From positions 1 through 34,601 of the forward strand of contig CAAGKF010000316.1 in the NCBI GenBank assembly GCA_900770345.1: DNA of 34,601 nucleotides, read 5' to 3'. Positions within the stretch are counted from its first letter, which is position 1. The number at the start of each line of letters is the position of its first letter. Position numbers and translations under genes: made by a program. Below the pieces are notes generated by a model. That model had not been told where the DNA came from, searched no databases, and saw only the letters and a list, made by a program, of their open reading frames with translations. Shown one piece after another: positions 8,153 to 18,100 of this stretch. Source of the DNA: Lachnospiraceae bacterium (lineage in GTDB: Bacteria > Bacillota > Clostridia > Lachnospirales > Lachnospiraceae).

Positions 8153-9042
8153 TATTTGTCACCTCCGCAATGTCCGCATCCGCCGTGATGTGTATCGCCC
8201 TCACGCAGCTTCAGCAATGCTCTTCCTTCCTCTGTCTTGTACATCTGCTGGCGCTTCATAGCCTGGTCGAAATCTACCAGATGACCGTCAAATTCCGGTC
8301 CGTCCACACAGGCAAATTTCACTTCTCCGCCTACGCTTACACGACAGGCGCCGCACATTCCCGTGCCGTCTACCATGATCGGATTCAGGCTGACGATCGT
8401 CGGGATACCCAGCTCTTTTGTCAGTCTGCAGACAAATTTCATCATGATCATCGGTCCGATGGCTACACAGACATCATACTTCTTTCCCTGATTCTCCACC
8501 AGATCCCTGATGACCTCCGTAACCATACCCTTGCGCTCGTAGGAACCGTCATCTGTGGTCACATAAAGATTTCCCGCCACCTCGCGCAGCTCCTTCTCCA
8601 GAATCAGAAGGCTCTTTGTCTTGGAACCTTCGATCACATCCACGTCAATGCCATGCTCCTTCATCCACTTAACCTGAGGATATACGGGAGCGGAACCAAC
8701 GCCTCCTGCTACAAACAGATATTTTCTCTTCTTTACCTCTTCCGGATCCTCCTTCACAAATTCGGAAGGCTGTCCCAGAGGACCTACAAAATCCTGGAAG
8801 GAATCTCCTGCCTTCAGTCCTGCCATACGCTCAGTGGATGCGCCTACGGTCTGGAATACGATCGTTACCAGGCCCTTTTCGCGGTCAAAATCACAGATCG
8901 TAAGAGGGATCCTCTCTCCTGCCTCATCCATCTTAACAATTACAAACTCACCCGGCTGGCAGGCTCTGGCTACACGCGGTGCTTCCACGTCCATCAGATA
9001 AATCTTGTCTGCCAGGCATTCTGCCTTAACAATTTTATACAT
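8152..9042 (-). CDS. nfnA: NfnA, small subunit (FAD and [2Fe-2S]) of NADH-dependent ferredoxin:NADP+ oxidoreductase
   Basis: 296 residues of the ferredoxin-NADP reductase / dihydroorotate dehydrogenase electron-transfer-subunit fold. The flavin domain has IPLTICDFD; the nucleotide part has FVAGGVGSAPVYP; the [2Fe-2S] site is in GTGMCGACRVSVGG with a later cysteine in KFACVDGPEFDG. The C-terminus carries an unusual His/Cys-rich tail (HHGGCGHCGGDK) that could bind metal. AGGAGG lies 6 bases before the ATG. A promoter and an inverted repeat are visible just upstream, and the gene is coupled to nfnB. Confidence 0.9.
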   Translation of the reverse strand: MYKIVKAECLADKIYLMDVEAPRVARACQPGEFVIVKMDEAGERIPLTICDFDREKGLVTIVFQTVGASTERMAGLKAGDSFQDFVGPLGQPSEFVKEDPEEVKKRKYLFVAGGVGSAPVYPQVKWMKEHGIDVDVIEGSKTKSLLILEKELREVAGNLYVTTDDGSYERKGMVTEVIRDLVENQGKKYDVCVAIGPMIMMKFVCRLTKELGIPTIVSLNPIMVDGTGMCGACRVSVGGEVKFACVDGPEFDGHLVDFDQAMKRQQMYKTEEGRALLKLREGDTHHGGCGHCGGDK

Positions 9043-9066
9043 GGTTCTCCTCCTGCTTTGTAAATT

Positions 9067-9086
9067 GTAACAGCCCAGACTGTTAC
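9067..9086. promoter_or_regulatory. Inverted repeat GTAACAG-6-CTGTTAC upstream of nfnA
   Basis: Perfect 7-base arms with a 6-base centre, about 25-45 bases downstream of the predicted nfnA transcription start and 25 bases before the start codon. It could be an operator for a redox or nitrogen regulator, or an mRNA stem. It does not match the Rex consensus. Confidence 0.35.
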
Positions 9087-9117
9087 TGTAAATTGCACTT
9101 TAGCGCTTTTTCCTATT

Positions 9118-9146
9118 ACTGTATCATGAATACAAATGAAATACAA
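9118..9146 (-). promoter_or_regulatory. Putative nfnAB promoter with extended -10
   Basis: On the minus strand TTGTAT (9141-9146), a 17-base spacer, then TACAGT (9118-9123) preceded by TGA, i.e. an extended -10 (TGnTACAGT). The -35 is weak; the TG helps. It lies directly after the stop of the epimerase-like gene, so nfnAB is likely a separate unit. Confidence 0.4.
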
Positions 9147-9154
9147 CCTGAAAA

Positions 9155-10066
9155 TCACTCAACACGGATAGAATATCCTCTTTCCCAGGTCTCCCAGGCA
9201 GGCAGCACATTGATGCCTCTTCTGTCCTTCAGCTCGCCGTTAAAGCCGTAGGAATCACAGATTCCGTACCAGGGCTCCAGGCATACGAAGGGGTGAGTGG
9301 CTTCCATGGTCCACACGCCGAAATACGGAAAGCCGTCGCTTAAAACAGTGATGTAAGGCTGTCCGTCCACCAGAAGGGAAGCACTGCTGATCTGAGCCTC
9401 ATCGAACATATAGGTAAGGGCCGTATCAAAGAAGCCCTTTGTGAGAGCCACCTTACCCTGATCCAGCTTTAAAGTTCCCTGCAGCTTCTCCACCTCATAT
9501 CCCTGACTGTCGGGAGCCAGATAATGGAGGCTGTCCTGGAACCTGCCTTTATTGCAGCCTTCCTGGTTGAAAGCGAAGGTATAATCGTAAATCGTCTTTC
9601 CTTCCGGCACCTTAAATGCGGGATGGCCGCCCATCATAAACAGCATCTCTTCCGAACCGCAGTTGGTCACCTTCCACATGGTTTCCACGGTGCGGCCCGT
9701 CAGGCGATGGCCGATCTCCACCTCAAAATGGAAGGGATAGATCTTACAGGTATCCGGCGTATCCTTCAGCTTATACCAGCATTCATCCATATCACAGAGC
9801 AGCGGTTCAAAATCCATATCCCTGGCAAAGCCATGGGGCATGATACTGTACTCCGTTCCTTTATAACGGTACTTTCCTTCAAAGCTCTTGGCTATAAAAG
9901 GAAAAAGAATCGGTGAATGACGTCCCCAGACAGCCGGGTCTGCGTTCCACAGCACATCCCTGCCGGCCTTTTTGTCATAAATCCTGGTCAGCTGAGCTCC
10001 GTGACGGTTCACCGTGATCAACAGTTCCTCATTTTCCAGCGTAAATACTTTCCCATCATTCTTCAT
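9155..10066 (-). CDS. Aldose 1-epimerase family protein (LacX/YeaD-like)
   Basis: 303 residues of the galactose-mutarotase beta-sandwich. Family marks are the early NRHGAQLTRI strand, HGFARD (catalytic or substrate histidine), GGHPAF, and a late glutamate in FVCLEPWYGICDS. It should interconvert or bind hexose anomers; the exact sugar cannot be told. The LacX-like branch differs from true GalM, so the substrate may be a phosphosugar or unknown. The start at 10066 is preferred because GGGGG is 9 bases upstream; a start 15 codons earlier lacks this. It stands alone; upstream there is AT-rich DNA with a possible promoter (TTGTAA-17-TAATAT). Confidence 0.8.
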   Translation of the reverse strand: MKNDGKVFTLENEELLITVNRHGAQLTRIYDKKAGRDVLWNADPAVWGRHSPILFPFIAKSFEGKYRYKGTEYSIMPHGFARDMDFEPLLCDMDECWYKLKDTPDTCKIYPFHFEVEIGHRLTGRTVETMWKVTNCGSEEMLFMMGGHPAFKVPEGKTIYDYTFAFNQEGCNKGRFQDSLHYLAPDSQGYEVEKLQGTLKLDQGKVALTKGFFDTALTYMFDEAQISSASLLVDGQPYITVLSDGFPYFGVWTMEATHPFVCLEPWYGICDSYGFNGELKDRRGINVLPAWETWERGYSIRVE

Positions 10067-10233
10067 ATAAGATTTCCCCCGTCCTGCTTGTGAAGATTGA
10101 CTGTTACACAAGCTTTATATTATCATTTTCTGTAGTATCTTACAACAGATTTTTCAAAAAAATCTAAAAAATTTTTAGGTTATTACAATTTTATACAATT
10201 TTTTTGTTTCCAATCTGTGACATTCTGCCGGCT

Positions 10234-10722
10234 TCACTTTCGCTGATATTTCCGAAACGTATAGCAGAGACTGAAATAGGTCTGCTCCTCTCCCTCCTCC
10301 GTCAGCTCCCACTGAGGGTCCTGATCCAGATCAGGAAGATAAGTGTCAGCATCATAAACATAATCAATGCTGGTCACATGGGCCGTACTGCAGTAGGGAA
10401 GAAACTGTTCATAAATACTCTGCCCGCCGATGACGTAAATATCCTCTTTGCGGTACTGCTTCAAATATTCCAGCGCCTCCTCCAGGCTGCGGCACACATG
10501 AACCCCTTTTGGGTGAAACTGTTCATCACGGCTTAATACCACATTGATGCGGCGGCTCAGAGGCTGTCCGCCGGGCAGACTTTCCAGTGTCTTCCGGCCC
10601 ATGACCACCACTTTTCCCACCGTTTCTCTCAAAAACATCTGCTGATCCGCAGGAATGGTCACCAGAAGTCTTCCGTCCCTGCCGATTGCCCAGTGCCTGT
10701 CTGCTGCTGCTATCAGATTCAT
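10234..10722 (-). CDS. folA: Dihydrofolate reductase
   Basis: 162 residues, the usual length. It reduces dihydrofolate to tetrahydrofolate with NADPH. Visible marks are MNLIAAADRHWAIGRDG, the catalytic-acid region TIPADQQMFLRET (aspartate near residue 26), VVVMGRKTLESLP, INVVLSR, and IYVIGGQSIYEQFLP. The tryptophan usually found in the LPW motif is replaced (LLVTIP). The start ATG overlaps the stop of the upstream ThyX-like gene (ATGA), so the pair is translationally coupled, which fits a joint role in the thymidylate/folate cycle. No classical terminator follows; 10112-10233 is AT-rich with short A/T palindromes. Confidence 0.92.
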   Translation of the reverse strand: MNLIAAADRHWAIGRDGRLLVTIPADQQMFLRETVGKVVVMGRKTLESLPGGQPLSRRINVVLSRDEQFHPKGVHVCRSLEEALEYLKQYRKEDIYVIGGQSIYEQFLPYCSTAHVTSIDYVYDADTYLPDLDQDPQWELTEEGEEQTYFSLCYTFRKYQRK

Positions 10723-11360
10723 TCTGCCTTCTCCTCTCCGTCAGACGCGATGATCAGCTCCTGCGCATAGGGCAGGCCCTCGATCCAGCCGCAGAATGTA
10801 TGCCATTCCGCCAGCTTATGGTTCTTTCTGGCAAAGTAAATGTTTACCAGCGTCTCATAATTAAAGGTGCAGGTGCGCATCTGGTTGTAGCTGGAGGGGA
10901 GCAGCTGGATCATATCGTACCAGTCCTCTTTCTTCTTTCCCTCCTGCATATACCGCAGCCGGATCTCCTCCAGCTTCTCCACCACTGTTTTCATATAGGC
11001 CAGAGTGCCCGCCGTCATGTGATCATGGCTGAAATCATCCAGCTCAAAGGGCTTACTGTGGATTTTATGCATCGTGCTGGTGGAATTTGCCACAGTAGCC
11101 ACCTTGTAGGTATCATACTCCTTCCACCAGTACAGCGGCGCTGTGATATCCACGGAGACAAATACCTGCCTCAGGTATTTGCGGTGGTCGCTTCCTGCCC
11201 TGCGCAGGCGTTTTGCCAGATCCAGATCGTTGGGACCGAGTATATATTCATGCTCCTCATTGTATCCGCTGTCCATGCGCCCCCAGCTGTTCATGGGATT
11301 TCTGGCTCCGCGGATCGCATTTTCCAGGTTCATCACACTGGTTCTTTCCAATTTAATCAT
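10719..11360 (-). CDS. ThyX-like (flavin-dependent thymidylate synthase-like) protein with degenerate signature
   Basis: 213 residues, within the normal size of ThyX. The segment LYWWKEYDTYKVATVANSTSTMHK sits where ThyX has its W-R-x-x-x-R-H-R-x-x-S-x-N-E-x-S-x-R signature, but the RHR residues read TYK and the asparagine-glutamate pair is shifted or lost. The C-terminal ARKNHKLAEWHTFCGWIEGLPYAQELI resembles the last ThyX helix (residues before the typical A-Q-x-E-I). Overlap with folA by 4 bases supports a folate/thymidylate link. It may be a divergent active enzyme, a non-catalytic relative, or a fold relative with another function. AAGGAG lies 8 bases before the start. The 60-base gap to addA suggests possible read-through from addBA. 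Confidence 0.55.
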   Translation of the reverse strand: MIKLERTSVMNLENAIRGARNPMNSWGRMDSGYNEEHEYILGPNDLDLAKRLRRAGSDHRKYLRQVFVSVDITAPLYWWKEYDTYKVATVANSTSTMHKIHSKPFELDDFSHDHMTAGTLAYMKTVVEKLEEIRLRYMQEGKKKEDWYDMIQLLPSSYNQMRTCTFNYETLVNIYFARKNHKLAEWHTFCGWIEGLPYAQELIIASDGEEKAE

Positions 11361-11420
11361 ACTGTCTGCTCCTTATTTCTGTATTTCACTTAACTGTTCA
11401 TTTCCTGTATTTCACGTTTT

Positions 11421-14400
11421 TCAGACAGGCACACTCCTCTGCAGGCTCAGTGAATAGATAAACCGCTCCTTCACCTGCTTTCCCGTAAGCTGTGCCAGGG
11501 CACGGCTGTAATAGTCCAGCTGGGTCCGGTACCTTTCAGCCAGAACTGCGGCTTCCTTCTCCGGATCCTCTCCGGGCAGCCAATCCGTTTTATAATCGAT
11601 CAGCACCAGCCCGTCCTCTTCCTCGATATAAGCATCAATAATGCCCTGTATCAGTACCAGCTCTCCGGATTCTCCCCGTGCCATCTCCTTCGCCGGTATT
11701 CCCAGGATAAACTGCTGCTCCCTGTGAAGGCGTCCCGCCTTCTCCGCAGAAGCCATCCGCTGTCCCACCGGCCCCTTTAAAAATTTCCATATGACCGCGG
11801 GATAAAGGAACTCATAAGCTTCTCTGTCCAGGTATCCCTGCTCATAAAGAGAAAGCAGCGACTGTTTTACATCGGAAAAACTGTTCTGGGCAGAAAACTC
11901 CAGAAGCTCCAGAGCCCGATGATACGCTGTACCGCGAAGCGCTCCCCCCGCCAGCCCTCTGCCGGTGTCAAAATCCTCCTCCGGACGTCCGATCTGACTC
12001 TGCTTTTTCAGTTCCGATACGGACATCATGGCGTACAGCTCCTTATCGCTCTCATAGGGATACCGAAAGCCCATGGCTTCTTCCAGCTGCGTTTTCACCG
12101 ATACATCGTAAATCTGCTTCTCATCCAGATTCAGCAGATCTTCCCTGGCCATTTTCCGCCCCATCTGGCGCGATACCTCCTGACCTATGAGACTTCGGAT
12201 ATCTGCCTGGTTCACTGTCAGATGACCTGCCGGAATTGCTGCCTCTGCCATCAGAAGCCAGTCCAGGTAAGAAGAAGCGCCGGACAGCACCGTAAAGGGA
12301 AGCTGCCCGTCAGTCAGCGGGATATCCTTCCATTTCTCCAGCTTGCTTTCCAGGGACCGGTCTGAAGCCGTCATAATCAGCTTCTCTTTTGCGCGGGTCA
12401 TGGCAACATAAAGGATCCGCAGCTCTTCCCCCACCGTCTCCAGCTCCATTTTTCTCTTTAACGCCTGTTTTTTTAACGTGGGCGCCTTCACCCGCAGTTC
12501 CAGATCCATAAAATCTGCCGCCGCTCCCAGATCCGCGTCCAGAAGGATCTGGCTGTAAGCATCCTGTTTATTAAAACGTTTTCCCATACCTGCCAGAAAG
12601 ACCACGGGGAACTCCAGTCCCTTGCTCTTATGGATACTCATAATGCGCACGGCCTTCTCCTGACTGCCTCCGGCCTGAGCCTCGCCGTAATCCGTATCAA
12701 ATTTCTTCAGCCGCTCGATATAGCGGACAAAATGAAACAGTCCCTTGTAGCTGGTAGCTTCGTAGGCGGCAGCCTTTTCCACCAGCATATCCAGATTGGC
12801 TCTGCGGGTCTCGCCGGCAGGCATGGCAGAAACATAATCATAGTATCCGCTTTCTCTGTACACACGATAAAGCAGCTCATGAACCGGCAGATGACGTGAC
12901 TGAAGCCGAAGACCGGAAAGGAGTCTCTTAAGTTTATCCAGCTTTTCCTTTATGCTCCCGGCAGCCTGCTTCGGAATAACGGTATCTCCGTTTTTCCGCC
13001 CGGACACAGGATCGCCCTCCTGCCACAGCTTCCATGCTCCGTAAACGCCTCTGTCCTGGTTCTTTCCGGTATTCCTCTTGTAGGCGGCCATCATCCAGGC
13101 CATTTCCTCATCCGTCATACCGATGACCGGGGAACGCAGAACCGCCGCCAGCGGGATATCCTGCATGGGATTATCAATGATGGAGAGGAGACTGAGCATG
13201 GTCTCCACCTCCACCGTATTGAAATAACCTGTCCGCGTCTGGGCTATGGCGGGAATTCCCTCATTCATCAGAATGTTCACAAAAACCTCCGACCATCCGC
13301 TCATGCTTCTCAGAAGGATCACAATGTCTCCGTATCCTGCTCTGCGATATCCGCCTGACTCCCCGAGACTTCCGTCCCAGATGAGAAGGCCTTCCTTTTC
13401 ACCGGTCAGACGGCGGATGCGGGCTGCGATCATCCTGGCCTCCAGTTCCCTGGCCGTATAATCCAGCGTGTCCTCATCCAGCTGCTTTAGGGACTCCGCC
13501 CCCGTATCCAGAAGCAGAAGCTCCGTGGGCGTCCCGGCCGAACCGGAATCCGCGGTTTCCTCCGTCTGCGGAAAAACCGCGCCCGGATACAGGGCCGTTT
13601 CCTGTGTATACCGGATTCCGCCCAGATTTTTTGTCATAATCTGATAAAAAATATCATTAATGCTGCGAAGGACCGTATCCCTGCTGCGGAAATTGCGGTG
13701 CAGCTCGATCATCTGGTAAGGGCCTTCCTCCCGCGGATATTTTTCATATTTTTCCAGAAACAGCTCCGGCCTTGCCAGACGGAACCGATAGATGCTCTGC
13801 TTCACATCACCCACCATAAATACGTTGGGCCTGCCGAACCGCTCTCTGGAAATACTGCTGATCAGCGCCTCCTGAACATAATTGCTGTCCTGGTACTCAT
13901 CTACCAGTATCTCCTCATACTGACGGCTCAGCTCATCGGCCACCGCCGAAGGCAGGCGGGAAACAGTCTGACGCGCTCCTGTCCCCTCCTGCTCCGATCC
14001 GGCCGCCTCCTGCCGAACCGGTTCCAGAAGAACCTCCAGCGCCAGATGCTCCATGTCATTAAAATCCAGGATATTTCTCTCACGCTTCGCCTGGCGGTAG
14101 GCTTCGTCAAAACGGACCGTCAGATCAAACAGGGTACCCAAGGGCTCCCTTGTGCCCCGGATCCCCTCGGCTATCTCCCGGGGGCTCTGGGAGGCAAAGA
14201 TCTCCCGGCACTTTGACAGTGCTTTCTTTGCCCGGTCACGGCAGGCGCCCGCGAAGGCCTTTTTGTCGGGATCGATCTCCTTGCTGCGTATGGAAGCCAG
14301 ACGCTCGAAGGTCATTCCCTCCAGCGCAGCGTAAAGCGCCTCATAGTCTCCTTCCGCCGCAGCCGCCCCGATCTTTTCAATCTTCCGGATATCATTCATC

Positions 14401-15152
14401 AGCATGGGCTCGTAGGCAAGAGGACCGTTTTCCTCCCGGCATACCTCCAGTGCGCCTTCCAGCTGAGAGGCCAGTTCCTCCATCTGCCGCGCCGTATCCT
14501 TTAGCAGAAACTGCATCCAGGCGCTGTGTTCAATCTGCCCTATATCCTCCGACTGAAGCTCTGCCCTGCAGGACTCGATCCACTGACGCGGCCAGGGATG
14601 GCTCTGGGAAAACTGCCACGTTTTGAAAATGACCTCCTCGATCCCTTTATCAGAACGTCCACGTCCAAACTGCTCCACAAAGCTGCAAAAGGCTTCTGTG
14701 CCTTCCTCGTAGCATTCCTCCAGCATCTGCCCCATCACATCCCCCTGCAGCAGGGCCAGCTCTCCCTCATCTCCCACACGAAAAGCCGGATCAATATCCA
14801 GGGTGTTGTAATGGTTTCTGATAATATTCAGACAGAAGCTGTCAATGGTAGTGATCTGCGCCTGAGGGATCAGAGCCGCCTGCAGCCACAGATGCTCATT
14901 TTCCGGCTGCTCCCTCAGCTTTTTGTCCACTGCGGCCCCGATCCTCTCCCGCATCTCCGAGGCAGCCGCATTGGTAAAGGTCATGACCAGCAGCTTATCA
15001 ATATCAAGAGGGTGTTCTCCCTCACTGATCATACGGATAATGCGCTCCACAAGGACTGCCGTCTTTCCGCTTCCCGCAGCTGCCGACACCAGAAGATTTC
15101 TGTTCCTGCTTTCAATTACCCTTTTCTGGTCCTCCGTCCATGTTACTGCCAT
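11421..15152 (-). CDS. addA: AddA helicase-nuclease subunit
   Basis: 1243 residues, the usual length. AddA is the UvrD-like 3'-5' helicase and nuclease that, with AddB, resects double-strand breaks up to Chi-like sites and loads RecA. The Q-motif-like WTEDQKRVI start, Walker A AAAGSGKT (24-31), DEYQDSN (motif II), KQSIYRFR and the late MSIHKSKGLEFPVVF and VAMTRAKEKL motifs are all visible. The C-terminal PD-(D/E)XK nuclease has IDYKTDW (Asp1186, Lys1188) preceded by DAYIEEEDG. The start is supported by AGGAGG 9 bases upstream. Its first 41 bases overlap the end of addB, which implies coupled translation. Confidence 0.95.
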   Translation of the reverse strand: MAVTWTEDQKRVIESRNRNLLVSAAAGSGKTAVLVERIIRMISEGEHPLDIDKLLVMTFTNAAASEMRERIGAAVDKKLREQPENEHLWLQAALIPQAQITTIDSFCLNIIRNHYNTLDIDPAFRVGDEGELALLQGDVMGQMLEECYEEGTEAFCSFVEQFGRGRSDKGIEEVIFKTWQFSQSHPWPRQWIESCRAELQSEDIGQIEHSAWMQFLLKDTARQMEELASQLEGALEVCREENGPLAYEPMLMNDIRKIEKIGAAAAEGDYEALYAALEGMTFERLASIRSKEIDPDKKAFAGACRDRAKKALSKCREIFASQSPREIAEGIRGTREPLGTLFDLTVRFDEAYRQAKRERNILDFNDMEHLALEVLLEPVRQEAAGSEQEGTGARQTVSRLPSAVADELSRQYEEILVDEYQDSNYVQEALISSISRERFGRPNVFMVGDVKQSIYRFRLARPELFLEKYEKYPREEGPYQMIELHRNFRSRDTVLRSINDIFYQIMTKNLGGIRYTQETALYPGAVFPQTEETADSGSAGTPTELLLLDTGAESLKQLDEDTLDYTARELEARMIAARIRRLTGEKEGLLIWDGSLGESGGYRRAGYGDIVILLRSMSGWSEVFVNILMNEGIPAIAQTRTGYFNTVEVETMLSLLSIIDNPMQDIPLAAVLRSPVIGMTDEEMAWMMAAYKRNTGKNQDRGVYGAWKLWQEGDPVSGRKNGDTVIPKQAAGSIKEKLDKLKRLLSGLRLQSRHLPVHELLYRVYRESGYYDYVSAMPAGETRRANLDMLVEKAAAYEATSYKGLFHFVRYIERLKKFDTDYGEAQAGGSQEKAVRIMSIHKSKGLEFPVVFLAGMGKRFNKQDAYSQILLDADLGAAADFMDLELRVKAPTLKKQALKRKMELETVGEELRILYVAMTRAKEKLIMTASDRSLESKLEKWKDIPLTDGQLPFTVLSGASSYLDWLLMAEAAIPAGHLTVNQADIRSLIGQEVSRQMGRKMAREDLLNLDEKQIYDVSVKTQLEEAMGFRYPYESDKELYAMMSVSELKKQSQIGRPEEDFDTGRGLAGGALRGTAYHRALELLEFSAQNSFSDVKQSLLSLYEQGYLDREAYEFLYPAVIWKFLKGPVGQRMASAEKAGRLHREQQFILGIPAKEMARGESGELVLIQGIIDAYIEEEDGLVLIDYKTDWLPGEDPEKEAAVLAERYRTQLDYYSRALAQLTGKQVKERFIYSLSLQRSVPV

Positions 15153-18100
15153 CCGCCTTCACCTCCTTTTTCTGACTGTTCTCGATTTCCTGCCATATTT
15201 CCTCCGGCTTCAGAGTCTTTAACCGGCGGAAACCAAAGCCTGCGGTCTTGGTATCAAAGCCGCACACCGCATGGTAAGGACAGTAATCGCAGGCGGTCCT
15301 TGTTCCCTGTTTGTATGGAGCAAGACCCGTATCACCCTTTAAAATATCCTGTCCCGCCGTTTTCAGCTTCCGGCTGACAAACCGGCGCAGGTCCTCAAAC
15401 CGCCGGGTACCTGCCACGGAGGATCGGCTTTCCTGAACGTAACCATCCTTTAACACCACGGGTATCACATCGGATTCCTTTTCGATCTCCCGGTCCAGAT
15501 GGCGGATGATATCCAGTTCGCTGTTTACCAGCCCGTTCATTCTGAGCTGACGCAGGATCTGCTGCCGGATCTCCTCCGGCGTCATTCCTTCCTGCTTATC
15601 CGCCATCGGATCCTTAATGTGGTAATAAAAAATGCCTGCCGGAACCACTTCCTTTTCCGGATTGGCTCTTTCCTGCAGCTCCAGAGCCGCATCCATGTAA
15701 ACCACCAGCTGCAGCTGAAGGCCGTAATACAGCGCCGCCAGATCAAAGGAGGTGCTTCCTGACTTATAGTCAATAATCTTTACGTAAACATGGCTTTCAT
15801 CCTCGCACAGATCCAGCCGGTCGATCCGTCCCTTCAGCTGCAGCTCCTCATCCTCGGAAAGGCTGATGCGCATGGCGTTCAGATTGTCAATGGCGGAAAA
15901 GGAAACCTCAAAGGCAGCCGGCTCGAAATCTCCCTTTTTCACCTGCTCTGCCAGAGCCCAGACAGTCCGGTCGGTGATCCGCTCCACCCTCCCCGCAAGA
16001 TAGGCATTGCGGGCAGAGCTGGACATAATGGTATTGCCGTATTCCTCCGTGACTTTTTGCACACAATCCTTTACCAGCCTCTTTCGGTTTTCCTCCGTCA
16101 GCTGACGCCAGTCCTGTCCCTGTTCCTTCATGGAGACAAAGAAACGGTCAATGGACTGATGGAACAGATTTCCCATATCCACCGCTTCCAGCTCGTATTC
16201 CTCTCGCTCCATCAGCTCCAGGCCGTATTTCAGAAAATGGGCGTAGGCGCAGGAAGCAAACTGCTCCAGGCGGGTCACGCTCCCCTGAAGTGTTTTTCCG
16301 TAAAGAGCTCTGGCCGCCGCCCGTCCGATTCCCCGCTCTTCATAAGAATAGAAAGCGGCCTCTGCCAGCTTTCTCACCTGTTCGCGGTATTCCTCCCGGC
16401 TGCTGAAATACCTGTAAAGCTCCAGAAATGCCTTTTCCTCCGAAGAACCGGAAAAATCATTTTCCTCCGCTCCTTCCCGCATTTTCCTCAAGCCCCCGAT
16501 CAGCTGCTCTTTTCCGTCTCTGACAGTACGCACCGGCCAGGAAAGAGCGCTTTCCTCCGTCTCCCGGATATCCGGAAACAGCTTTTTCACCTCTCCCAGA
16601 AGGCTGGAGGGACGTTTGCTCCTGCCGTCCCCGGAGGCAGCAGCATAAGTCAGCACCAGGCAGCGGGAAGGCTTGGAGAGCATGAGATACAGATAAAACT
16701 TCTGGATGCATCCATCCTCCCTGGAGGTGGGGGCAAGCTCCAGATTCATGGAACGGAACACCTCCCTGTCGCTGTCCGTCAGAAGACTTCCCCCGGCCTT
16801 TCTCTGAGGCACAGTGCCTTCATTAACTCCCACAAAAAACAGCACCTTCACGGATTCCAGACGGCTTCTGGTAATATCTCCCACCATCACCTGGTCCACC
16901 GTAGCCGGAATAACGCCCACTCTGATCTCCTCAAAACCGGCGTCCAGGATCTGAATATAATTTTTCATATCTGCTTTCTCGTCCCCCAGAAGTCCTTCCA
17001 GACGTTCCAGAAGCTCCAGCACACGTTCATATACCTGACTGTACTCTCTGGCAAGATTTTCATCTCCCGGCTCTCCCCGGTCCAGAAAATACTCCTCATA
17101 AGCCTTCAGCTTATCCTCCAGGTGCATCTCCTCCAGAAAACCGCGCAAAGCTGCCGTCACCGAAGCGATCGTGGAGCCTTCCGCTTTGAAGGCCGACCGA
17201 AGCCCGGCTAAGGGCTTAAGGATCCAGAGACGGAATTCATTCAGCTCCTCCAGATTCAGCCGTTCCCCGCCGCGGAAGGGCTTCTCCCATCTGCTGTCCC
17301 AGCGCTTAAAGCCCCGTATTCCCAGAGCTCTCACGTAATTCTCCAGTCGATCCGTCATAAGCTCCACATGATCTCTGGAGCCGTTAAAGCCGGAAAAAGT
17401 CTTTTGATTTCCTTCCTGTTCCCGTTCCCAGTCATAGACCAGTCCCGTCTTCAGATACCGAAACATGCTTTCATAGGAAAAATCTTTTACAGTTTCAAGA
17501 GCCGCCCGTATAAGCTCCACCAGCGGATTTTCCAGAATACTCTTTTTATCATCCAGAAAATAGGGGATCCCCGACTCATCAAACTGATGGGAAACCTCCC
17601 GCCCATAGGAGGCCAGATCCCCGGTGATCACAGCAGCGTCTCTGTAGCGCATCCCCTCCTTCTGCACCATCTGCTGAATACAGCGGCAGACAAAGAAGAT
17701 CTCCTCCTCCGGATTGGCTCCCCGGCAGATCCTCACAGAGGACAGATCCCCCTGCCAGACCTGTCCGCTGTAGCGGTACAGATTCTGCTCCAGGAAATCC
17801 AGCTGAGGACTTTCCTTAAAACGCCAGGCGGGCCGGCGGCGGCAGACCACATCCTCCTTTTTCTCCACATGATTTCTTCCCGCCATATCCGTAAGACGGC
17901 ATACCGTATGGCAGCTCATATAGAAAAGATGCTGGATACTGCATTCTTTATAAAGGTTCACCCGGGGATCCGCCGTAACGGTGCAGAACACATGTCTGGC
18001 CTGCTCCATAAAGATCTCCACCAGCCGGTACTGCACTGGAGTAAAGCCGGTAAAACCATCGAGAAAGATCACACAGGATTTCAGCTGTTCCCATTTCGGA

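Noticed and set aside
6764..9042. Glutamate synthase (gltBD) assignment
   Set aside because: The partner is NfnA-like and no glutamate synthase large subunit is present; NfnAB fits both subunits.
8014..9063. 349-codon plus-strand frame over nfnA/nfnB
   Set aside because: Antisense to two motif-complete genes; composition not protein-like.
15790..17211. 473-codon open frame on the plus strand inside addB
   Set aside because: Antisense shadow of addB; no ribosome binding site or domain seen.
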